A stretch of DNA of 5,937 nucleotides, from NCBI GenBank assembly GCA_002405555.1, contig DHMA01000113.1:1-5937 (forward strand), read 5' to 3'. Position 1 is the first letter of the stretch; every line of letters starts with the position of its first letter. The notes below the pieces were generated by a model. It was not told where the DNA came from, made no database searches, and saw nothing but the letters and a program-made list of their open reading frames with translations. This DNA comes from Opitutia bacterium UBA4654 (GTDB lineage: Bacteria; Verrucomicrobiota; Verrucomicrobiia; Opitutales; Intestinicryptomonadaceae). The position numbers and the translations under genes are program-made. This document shows positions 1 through 5,472 of the stretch, in pieces.

Positions 1-504
1 GTGTCGATTGCCTGCGGAATAAGCGCGCCGAAAATCGCCAACAAAAACGCGGCGATAGTTGCGGGGGCGTTCGGGCTGTTTCAGACGATAATGCCGCTTG
101 CTGGCTGGAATCTTAGCGAATTTGCCTACGAATACATTGCGGCGTTCGACCACTGGATTGCATTTTTGATGCTCGCGCTTGTCGGCGGGAAAATGGTGTT
201 CGACGGGTTCTCGAACAAGGAGGAAATCGACGAATGCTTCGCCTACCCGAAGCTCGACTACCGCGTTCTGTTCCTGCTTGCGGTTGCAACGAGCCTCGAC
301 GCGCTCGCAATCGGGGTGTCGTTTTCGTGTGCGAAATACCCCATTCTGTACCCGTCGGTTTTCATAGGGCTTACGACGTTCGCGTTCTCGATGTGCGGAA
401 TAAAGTTCGGCAAGCGGATAGGAAGCTCGCACGACGGAAAATTCGCGGTGGCGGGCGGAATAGTGCTTGTTTTAATCGGGATAAAAATCCTCATTACGGG
501 ATAG
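1..504 (+). CDS. mntP: Manganese efflux pump MntP family protein, 5'-truncated by the window edge
   Basis: An integral inner-membrane protein of the MntP (DUF204) family, which exports Mn2+ and protects against manganese excess. The visible 167 residues match the family in order: a VSIACG segment that normally follows the DAFA motif of helix 1, a GLFQTIMPLAGW helix, an HWIAF...GGKM helix, a hydrophilic loop around residues 70-87, then ATSLDALAIGVSF carrying the second conserved acidic residue (D100), and two final hydrophobic helices. The family is usually about 185-190 residues, so roughly 18 N-terminal residues, including the first Asp motif, lie before the window. The GTG at position 1 is therefore probably an internal valine codon and not the start. 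It converges on the xer gene, with 38 bases between the stops. No mntP riboswitch can be judged because the upstream region is not in view. Family assignment is secure; transport of Mn2+ is inferred from the family. Confidence 0.9.
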   Translation: MSIACGISAPKIANKNAAIVAGAFGLFQTIMPLAGWNLSEFAYEYIAAFDHWIAFLMLALVGGKMVFDGFSNKEEIDECFAYPKLDYRVLFLLAVATSLDALAIGVSFSCAKYPILYPSVFIGLTTFAFSMCGIKFGKRIGSSHDGKFAVAGGIVLVLIGIKILITG

Positions 505-515
505 CCGCAATCTGG

Positions 516-530
516 CGCAAACATTTTGCG
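516..530. terminator. Small hairpin between convergent mntP and xer stops, possible weak bidirectional terminator
   Basis: A perfect 6-bp inverted repeat (CGCAAA at 516-521, TTTGCG at 525-530) with a 3-base loop lies in the 38-base gap between the two convergent stop codons, the place where a shared terminator is expected. No run of T follows it on either strand, so it is not a canonical intrinsic terminator. It may assist factor-dependent termination or be chance. Confidence 0.25.
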
Positions 531-542
531 TGCGCGGCGCAA

Positions 543-1481
543 TCATAGCGAATCGGGAACGTCCATCTTCGAGCGCGGGTGCTTTTTTGCGTGCTGGGAG
601 TAGATTTCGTCGTTGAGGAGGTTTGTGTAGATTTGCGTTGTGGAAAGGTCGCTGTGCCCGAGCATTTCGCGTATCGACATCAAGTTTGCGCCGTTTTGCA
701 GAAGGTGGGTCGCGAACGAATGGCGCAAAATGTGCGGCTTTACGTTTTTTTCGATTCCCGCGGCTATTGCGTATCTTTTTATATTATACCAGAACGTCTT
801 GCGGGAGATTTTTCCGCCGCGCCGCGTTACGAAAAGTTCGGGAACTTCCGCGCCCCCCAAGATGTCGCGCCGCGCCGCCTTGTACGCCGAAATTGCAGCA
901 AGCGCGTACGCCCCGACGGGCACGAGGCGCGTCTTCGAACCTTTGCCGACGACGCGCAAAATGTGCTCGGCGACGTCGATGTCGCTTTCGCGGATTCCGC
1001 AGAGTTCGGAGACGCGCAGCCCGCTGCTGTACATCAGTTCGAGCATGGCGCGGTCGCGCAACCCCTCTGGGGTGTCGGTAGGCGGGGTTTCCAGAAGTCG
1101 GGCGACTTCCTCGGCGGAGAGTATTTCGGGGATATTGCGCCTGAGTTTCGGGCGCGCGACGAGGTCGCAGTAGTTTTTAGACCAAACCCTTTCGTCTACG
1201 AGGAAGCCCGCGAGCGACTTCATTGCGCTGAGTTTCCGCGACTGCGTGGAAGCCTTTGTGTTGCGGGCAATTCCCGAAATCCATTCGACAAGCGAGTCGG
1301 CGTCGACGTCCGCGAACGACTCTATTTTACGCGCGTGCAGAAACGCCGCGAACTGCGCGACGTCGGACGTGTACGAAGCCACAGTGTTTGCGCTCCGTCC
1401 AAGCTCCATTTTGAGAAAGGCGCGGAACTCCGCCACGGTGTTTTTGAGGTCGGGGGAAATCTGCGGTTCGCCGCTATCCAT
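543..1481 (-). CDS. xerD: Tyrosine recombinase XerC/XerD family (XerD-like)
   Basis: A site-specific tyrosine recombinase of 312 residues, close to the usual ~300, expected to act with a partner or alone at a dif site to resolve chromosome dimers at division. Residues ~10-110 form the SAM-like, DNA-binding N-terminal core-binding domain; ~118-300 form the catalytic domain. All six catalytic residues are present: R156 (YSSGLR), K180 (GKGSK), H250 and R253 (HILRHSFATHLL), H276 (LGHSDLSTTQ) and the nucleophile Y285 (QIYT). Spacing follows E. coli XerD closely. The C-terminal HPRS is also typical. The ATG overlaps the stop of the upstream meaB gene by 8 bases (ATGGATAG) and has no clear Shine-Dalgarno sequence, suggesting translational coupling as the last gene of the cluster. 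Whether it is the XerC or XerD paralogue, or a single Xer, cannot be settled from one gene. No phage or integron context is seen, so a housekeeping role is more likely than a mobile-element integrase. Confidence 0.92.
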   Translation of the reverse strand: MDSGEPQISPDLKNTVAEFRAFLKMELGRSANTVASYTSDVAQFAAFLHARKIESFADVDADSLVEWISGIARNTKASTQSRKLSAMKSLAGFLVDERVWSKNYCDLVARPKLRRNIPEILSAEEVARLLETPPTDTPEGLRDRAMLELMYSSGLRVSELCGIRESDIDVAEHILRVVGKGSKTRLVPVGAYALAAISAYKAARRDILGGAEVPELFVTRRGGKISRKTFWYNIKRYAIAAGIEKNVKPHILRHSFATHLLQNGANLMSIREMLGHSDLSTTQIYTNLLNDEIYSQHAKKHPRSKMDVPDSL

Positions 1482-2577
1482 TGTCGGACATCAGTTTTTT
1501 GACGGCGGCGGCGGCGGTGATTTCGGCGTCGGAAACGAGTTTCGAGTAGCGGGCGATTGTCTTCTCCATGCCGTCGCGGCGGTAGAATCTGCGCAAAATT
1601 TCGCGTTCGAGCAGCGACTTGAACCACTCCGTTTCCTGCTCTCCGCGCCGTTTTTCGAGGTATCCGTCGGCGGTGGTTTTCCTGCGGAACTCCTCCAATT
1701 TCTCCCACGCGGAGCGAATGCCCATGCCCGTGAGCGCGGAGCAGACGTCGCAAAACGGCTTCCAGTCGGGCGTAGGCGAGTTGAGGAAGTTGAGCACCCC
1801 CGCAAGCTCGGCGCGTTTGAGGTTGGAGCGTTCCACCATGTTGCCGTCGCACTTGTTGACGAGAATGCCGTCGGCAAGCTCAATCACGCCCTTTTTTATT
1901 CCCTGCAATTCGTCGCCCTGCGCGGCGAGCTGGACGAGCAAAAAGAAGTCCGTCATGGAGCGCACGGTGACCTCGCTCTGCCCTACGCCCACGGTTTCGA
2001 CGAGGATTACGTCGTAGCCCGCCGCCTCGCAAAGAATCATGGTTTCGCGGCTTTTGCGGGCGACCCCTCCGAGCACTCCGCCTGACGGCGACGGTCGAAT
2101 GAACGCGTTTTCGTTGCGCGAAAGGTTTTCCATGCGGGTTTTGTCGCCCAAAATGCTGCCGCCGGTTATCGAGCTTGACGGGTCTACCGCGAGCACCGCA
2201 ACTTTCTTGCCGAACTCGTTGCAGAGCATCGAGCCGAATGTCTCTATGAACGACGATTTCCCCGCTCCGGGGACGCCCGTAATCCCGATTCTGAACGCCC
2301 TGCCCGAATGCGGAAGCAGGCTTGCGATAAGCTCCTGCGCGGCGTCGAAGTGCGCGTCGGAATTGCTTTCCACAAGCGTGATTGCCCGCGCCAGAACGGT
2401 TTTGTCGGCGGCGAGCACGCCCGCCTTGTAGTCTTCGAGAGTAAGCTTTTTGCGCTTCGGGCGCGGCGCGTAGGAAACGTCGGACGGCGACGGAACTCCC
2501 GACATTACGGAAGTTGTGAAGAACCGCTTGTCGGCGTTTTCGGGAACCCATTCGGGGCGTTTTTGTTCATCGCTCAT
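1474..2577 (-). CDS. meaB: MeaB/ArgK family G3E GTPase (methylmalonyl-CoA mutase chaperone type)
   Basis: A P-loop GTPase of the MeaB/ArgK (YgfD) family; characterised members gate cofactor loading and protect adenosylcobalamin-dependent methylmalonyl-CoA mutase. With the ATG at 2577 the protein has 367 residues. Motifs in order: Walker A GVPGAGKSS (101-109), AVDPSS switch region (131-136), GGSILGDKTRM, RPSPSGGVLGGVARKSRE (~161-177), ETVGVGQSE with the G3 function (194-202), and the guanine-specificity motif NKCD (241-244, Cys in place of the usual Ala). The C-terminal ~70 residues are helical and charged, as in the family's dimerisation arm. About 35-40 extra N-terminal residues precede the domain compared with ~330-residue relatives. 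A TTG at 2598 would add 7 residues; ATG is preferred because it overlaps the rmuC stop by 11 bases (ATGAGCGATGA) and TTG has no ribosome site. No mutase gene is visible here, so its partner is unknown. Confidence 0.9.
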   Translation of the reverse strand: MSDEQKRPEWVPENADKRFFTTSVMSGVPSPSDVSYAPRPKRKKLTLEDYKAGVLAADKTVLARAITLVESNSDAHFDAAQELIASLLPHSGRAFRIGITGVPGAGKSSFIETFGSMLCNEFGKKVAVLAVDPSSSITGGSILGDKTRMENLSRNENAFIRPSPSGGVLGGVARKSRETMILCEAAGYDVILVETVGVGQSEVTVRSMTDFFLLVQLAAQGDELQGIKKGVIELADGILVNKCDGNMVERSNLKRAELAGVLNFLNSPTPDWKPFCDVCSALTGMGIRSAWEKLEEFRRKTTADGYLEKRRGEQETEWFKSLLEREILRRFYRRDGMEKTIARYSKLVSDAEITAAAAVKKLMSDNG

Positions 2578-3901
2578 TTTCTGGCTCGCTTTCTTCAAAG
2601 TCGATGTTTGCGTTTTTGGATTTTTCTATAAATCTTTTTGCGGTGTCGAGCACGCTCCGCCCGCCCTGCGACAGCGTTTTGCGGGTGTCGTCGTAGTCCT
2701 TTTGAAGCGTCGCTATCTTGTTTCCGAGCTGTTCGAAGCGTTTCGAAAAAAGCTCGACGCGCTCGTGCAAAAGGCGTCCCACATTGCAGATTTCGCGGAG
2801 GTTTTTCGCGAACGCCTCGTTGCGGTAGGCGATTTCGGCGAACTTCAAAACGGTCATGATTTCCGAGGGGCCGGCGACGAGCACGTTTGCGGCGTAGGCG
2901 TCGGCGATAAGCGTTTTGTCCTCCTCGACGATGAGGCTGTACGCGCCCTCGACGGGCACGAACATAACCTTGAATCCGCAGGTAATATCGGGCAAATCGT
3001 TGTATTTTTTAGCGAATTCGTTGAGGTGCTCGCGCACGGATTTTTTGAATTTCGTCAACGCCGCGCGTTTTGCGGAGGCGTCGGTCGCGGAGCAATAGTC
3101 TACGAAATCGGGAAGCGAAAGTTTTGAGTCCACAACGACGGAGCGCGAGTCGGGCAGGTACACAACATAGTCGGGCATAAGGCGTTTTTGTTCGCCCTGA
3201 GTGTCGGCGTAGCTTTTTTGCGAGCGGAAATGTATGCCCTCAATGAAGCCGCAAGACTCGAAGATTCGAGCCAAAACAGCCTCGCCCCAGTTTCCCGCAA
3301 CTTTGTTGTTGGAGCGCAACGCCGCGGTCAGATTGCGGGCGTCGTCGCCGAGCTGCGTGTTCATTTTCAGCAGCGACTCTATCTGCGCCCCCATCGACGC
3401 GTTGTTGCGCGCGCTCGTTTCGTTGAGTTTTTCGACGCGCTCGCGGAATTCGCCGAGGCTGCTTTTTAGCGGCGCGAGAACCATGCCGACCTGCTCGGCG
3501 TTCGCCGCCGACATCTTGCCGCGGGCGGTTTCGAAGATTCTGTTCGAAAGGTTTTCGAAATCCGCCGCGAATTTCTCGCGCATGGCGCGTTCCTCCTCGG
3601 CGCGGTTTGCGAGGCGTTCGGCGAGCGCGGCGGCGCGTTCCTCGGCGGCGGAGAGCTTTTTTTCCGCCGCGATTTTCGATTCTATGAGCGCGGCGCGTTC
3701 CGACTTCAATTCGGAATTTTCTGCAAGCGCGGCGTCGGCGCGGGCGGTTTCGGAGGCGAGCCGCGCAAGCATTTCCGCCGCGCGTTCCGAGTTTTCGGCA
3801 AGCCGCTTAGCGTTGCGGGAGACAGACAGCCACCTCAAAACGCCGAAGGCAACCCCGATTGCGGCAAGCGCGGCGAAAAACAAAATAAAAGCGTGTTCCA
3901 T
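2567..3901 (-). CDS. rmuC: DNA recombination protein RmuC homologue
   Basis: RmuC family protein, 444 residues; family members limit inversions at short inverted repeats and carry a nuclease-like core. Residues ~4-25 are a single hydrophobic segment (FILFFAALAAIGVAF), giving an N-terminal membrane anchor. Residues ~30-195 are Ala/Glu/Lys/Arg-rich and read as a long coiled coil. The RmuC core follows: NNKVAGNWGEAVLARIFESCG (with GNWGE at 203-207), LMPDYVVYLPD (D244), VVVDSKLSLPDF (D258, K260) forming a PD-(D/E)XK-like site, then FVPVEGAYS and a C-terminal helical tail. The start ATG overlaps the TAA of the upstream frame by one base (TAATG) and is preceded by a strong GGAGG. The next gene, meaB, starts before rmuC ends. 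Start, family and reading frame are all well supported; nuclease activity is inferred from the family. Confidence 0.93.
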   Translation of the reverse strand: MEHAFILFFAALAAIGVAFGVLRWLSVSRNAKRLAENSERAAEMLARLASETARADAALAENSELKSERAALIESKIAAEKKLSAAEERAAALAERLANRAEEERAMREKFAADFENLSNRIFETARGKMSAANAEQVGMVLAPLKSSLGEFRERVEKLNETSARNNASMGAQIESLLKMNTQLGDDARNLTAALRSNNKVAGNWGEAVLARIFESCGFIEGIHFRSQKSYADTQGEQKRLMPDYVVYLPDSRSVVVDSKLSLPDFVDYCSATDASAKRAALTKFKKSVREHLNEFAKKYNDLPDITCGFKVMFVPVEGAYSLIVEEDKTLIADAYAANVLVAGPSEIMTVLKFAEIAYRNEAFAKNLREICNVGRLLHERVELFSKRFEQLGNKIATLQKDYDDTRKTLSQGGRSVLDTAKRFIEKSKNANIDFEESEPENER

Positions 3902-4278
3902 TATTCAGAATCCTCCTCTTCGAAAATCCGCAAAACGGATTCGTCCTCGATTGCGGCGTCGTCGGACTTTTCCGCCGAACGCTCCTCTTTTATGCCGCCC
4001 ACCACAAGCGACTGCGGCTTGCTTCCGAACTGCGAATCGAGCACCGCAAGAAGCCCTTTCGAGATTTTGCCCAACGCCGCCTCGAACTCCGCCGTGTTCG
4101 ACTGGTACACAACCGCCTTGCGCTCCTCCGCCGGCGGCGCGAATTTCTTGACCCTCGGAGCGCGTTCGACCGCCGCCGCGTATGCGCGGGCGAAGTCGCG
4201 CGACTCCTTCAAAACCTCCCTAAGCAGAAGGGCTATTTTTTTTTTGAACTTCGACGGGTGCGTTCGAAAGTTTTTCAA
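3901..4278 (-). CDS. dnaX: Probable DnaX C-terminal (tau-specific) part in a shifted frame; otherwise a small hypothetical protein
   Basis: Open frame of 125 codons overlapping the 3' end of dnaX by 59 bases, in the +1 frame relative to it. The only upstream start is a TTG at 4278 with AAGGA just 2 bases away, and there is no ATG anywhere in the frame, so independent initiation looks poor. Entry through the A10 run at 4236-4245 would append 111 residues (beginning IALLLREV) to DnaX and give a ~487-residue protein. The appended part has a helical start, a Pro/Lys linker, then a strand (KAVVYQS), a helix ending LLAVLDSQFG and a strand (SLVVGG). That pattern resembles the small C-terminal domain of many bacterial DnaX proteins. 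It ends in a very acidic tail (IFEEEDSE). By analogy with tau it would bind polymerase alpha subunit and/or helicase; that is inference. Alternatives are a separate overlapping gene or a one-base assembly error in the A run. Confidence 0.65.
   Translation of the reverse strand: MKNFRTHPSKFKKKIALLLREVLKESRDFARAYAAAVERAPRVKKFAPPAEERKAVVYQSNTAEFEAALGKISKGLLAVLDSQFGSKPQSLVVGGIKEERSAEKSDDAAIEDESVLRIFEEEDSE
3912..3916 (-). promoter_or_regulatory. Strong ribosome binding site (GGAGG) for rmuC, inside the upstream coding frame
   Basis: On the coding strand GGAGG lies 10 bases before the rmuC ATG at 3901. It is embedded in the codons for the acidic end of the preceding frame, and that frame stops with TAA overlapping the ATG. 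This fixes the rmuC start and means rmuC can be translated independently of how often ribosomes read the upstream frame. Confidence 0.75.
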
Positions 4279-5365
4279 GTTCCTTGATGAGCGTGTTTAT
4301 CGCCCGCGCCCTGCTCTGTTCGACGGCTTTCAGAAGCGCGACCTCGAAGTTCGCCTTTTCGGAAAGCCCGTTTTTCAGCCCCTTTTCGGCGTTTTGAAGC
4401 ACGTCGAGCATGCGCATCATCTGCTCGCTCGAAAGGCGTTTGCCGCCGAACTCCTTGTAGCCCGTAGAGAAAGACTCCATCATCGAATTGCGGACATAGT
4501 TTTGCATGTCGCACAATGCGCGGTAGAGGTCGCAGCCTCCGTTGACAAGCTCGTCGACAGACTTCACGACCGCGGAGTAGTCGCCCTTTGCCATGTTTTC
4601 GACAAGCCCCGAAATCTGCGCGTCCGACGCCAATCCGTAGACGCCGATTACATCGGAGACGTCGAGCGTTCGCCCGCAGAACGAAATCATCTGGTCGAGA
4701 ATGCTCTGGGCGTCGCGCATGCCGCCGTTTGCGAGCCGCGCTATTGCCGTCAACGCTTCGGGCGTCGCCGAAATTTCCTCTTTCTTCGCGATTTCCGCAA
4801 GGTGGTTTGCGATGAGGTTTTCGGGAATCGGGCGGAATTCGAAGCGTTGGCAGCGCGACGTTATTGTGCCCAAAACCTTGTGGGCTTCGGTCGTCGCGAA
4901 AATGAATTTGACGTGCGCCGGCGGCTCTTCGAGCGTTTTCAGCAGCGCGTTGAACGCGTCGGGGGTCAGAGAGTGAACTTCGTCGATAATGTAGATTTTA
5001 TAGGTGCACTGCGCGGGCGCGTAGCGGCACTCTTCGCGGAGGTTGCGAATTTCGTCAATCGAGCGGTTCGACGCGCCGTCGATTTCCACGACGTCCATGC
5101 ACGAGCCGTCCATGATAGCGCGGGAGATTTCGTCGTTGTCGTCTGGGTGGATATTCGGGCCGCCCTTTGCGTTGAGGGCTTTTGCGAAAAGTCTGGCGAC
5201 CGTCGTTTTGCCCGTGCCCCTCGGCCCGACGAAAAGGTATGCGTGCCCAATCCTCCCCGACTCTATCGCGTTGGTGAGGGTCTTTACGATATGCTCCTGC
5301 CCGACGAGTTCCGAAAACTGTTTCGGGCGGTATCTGCGCGCTATGACTTGGTAAGCTTCACTCAT
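4220..5365 (-). CDS. dnaX: DNA polymerase III subunit gamma/tau (DnaX), short form as encoded in the unshifted frame
   Basis: Clamp-loader ATPase of the replisome, loading the beta clamp and, in its tau form, linking polymerases to the helicase. The ATG at 5365 begins MSEAYQVIARRYRP, the typical family start, and gives 381 residues; an upstream TTG at 5401 is unlikely. Motifs: Walker A GPRGTGKTT (47-55), Walker B IIDEVH (126-131), EEPPAHVKFIFATTE with sensor 1 (T158/T159), the SRC arginine-finger motif (S170-R171-C172), and GGMRDAQSILDQ with sensor 2 R217. Domain III (about 233-370) is the collar. The four zinc-binding cysteines expected between ALN (63-65) and EIDGASN (94-100) are absent: the loop reads GGPNIHPDDNDEI. 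The frame ends shortly after domain III, just past an A10 run, which is gamma-like in architecture. It is the first gene of the leftward cluster and is divergent from the GAF-domain regulator gene. Confidence 0.93.
   Translation of the reverse strand: MSEAYQVIARRYRPKQFSELVGQEHIVKTLTNAIESGRIGHAYLFVGPRGTGKTTVARLFAKALNAKGGPNIHPDDNDEISRAIMDGSCMDVVEIDGASNRSIDEIRNLREECRYAPAQCTYKIYIIDEVHSLTPDAFNALLKTLEEPPAHVKFIFATTEAHKVLGTITSRCQRFEFRPIPENLIANHLAEIAKKEEISATPEALTAIARLANGGMRDAQSILDQMISFCGRTLDVSDVIGVYGLASDAQISGLVENMAKGDYSAVVKSVDELVNGGCDLYRALCDMQNYVRNSMMESFSTGYKEFGGKRLSSEQMMRMLDVLQNAEKGLKNGLSEKANFEVALLKAVEQSRARAINTLIKELEKLSNAPVEVQKKNSPSA
4236..4245 (-). other. A10 homopolymer, candidate slippage site within dnaX
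   Basis: Ten consecutive A residues on the dnaX coding strand (T10 on the given strand), read as CAA AAA AAA AAT in the DnaX frame. That frame stops at TAG 4220-4222 after NSPSA. The -1 frame meets TAG directly after the run. Only the +1 frame (loss of one A, or gain of two) stays open, for 111 residues to 3901. Such runs are substrates for RNA polymerase slippage. No Shine-Dalgarno-like element lies ~10 bases upstream as in the E. coli dnaX ribosomal frameshift site. A GGGAGG at 4215-4220 lies downstream of the run instead. Confidence 0.6.
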
Positions 5366-5472
5366 TTTCCCCAAGACTATTCCGCCTTGCCGTAGATACA
5401 AGTTTTTTTTGCTTCCGCCCGCCCGAATTTATTGTTGAAACGCCGCCGATTCCGTGAAATAAATGGGCGAAT
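5366..5472. promoter_or_regulatory. Divergent intergenic region between dnaX and the NifA-like gene
   Basis: A 107-base spacer that must carry the promoters for the leftward dnaX cluster and the rightward regulator gene. It contains a T8 run at 5403-5410 and an AT-richer centre (about 5425-5440). I see no -24/-12 sigma-54 promoter and no TGT-N10-ACA NifA-type upstream site. The dnaX ribosome site is only a weak GGGGA about 3 bases before the ATG. Confidence 0.5.
5435..5463 (+). promoter_or_regulatory. Possible sigma-70-type promoter for the NifA-like gene
   Basis: TTGAAA (5435-5440, five of six matches to the -35 consensus), a 17-base spacer, then AATAAA (5458-5463, four of six to the -10 consensus). 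Transcription would begin about 5470, nearly at the ATG at 5473, which would give an almost leaderless message; this fits the lack of a clear ribosome site. The match is modest and could be chance. Confidence 0.2.

Noticed and set aside
579..1502. Plus-strand open frame of 307 codons opposite xer
   Set aside because: Xer on the minus strand has all six catalytic residues; the antisense frame shows no domain or ribosome site.
1502..1516. GGC triplet repeat near the end of meaB
   Set aside because: It encodes an alanine run in the C-terminal helix (EITAAAAVKKL) and is too short to call a functional repeat.
3657..3663. A AAA AAG heptamer in the rmuC coiled coil, identical to the E. coli dnaX frameshift motif and in the right phase
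   Set aside because: It simply encodes Glu-Lys-Lys in a lysine-rich coiled coil; the RmuC frame continues intact with its conserved core downstream, and there is no stimulator nearby.
4210..4220. GGGAGG followed by TTG as an independent start for the frame downstream of dnaX
   Set aside because: Only 2 bases separate GGAGG (4215-4219) from the TTG (4210-4212), too close for normal initiation. It remains a weak possibility for reinitiation after the dnaX stop.
3893..5395. Plus-strand open frame of 500 codons opposite dnaX and its extension
   Set aside because: It is the antisense shadow of well-supported dnaX motifs; its product is rich in Arg, Phe and Val with no recognisable domain, as expected opposite a GC-rich gene with strong third-position bias.
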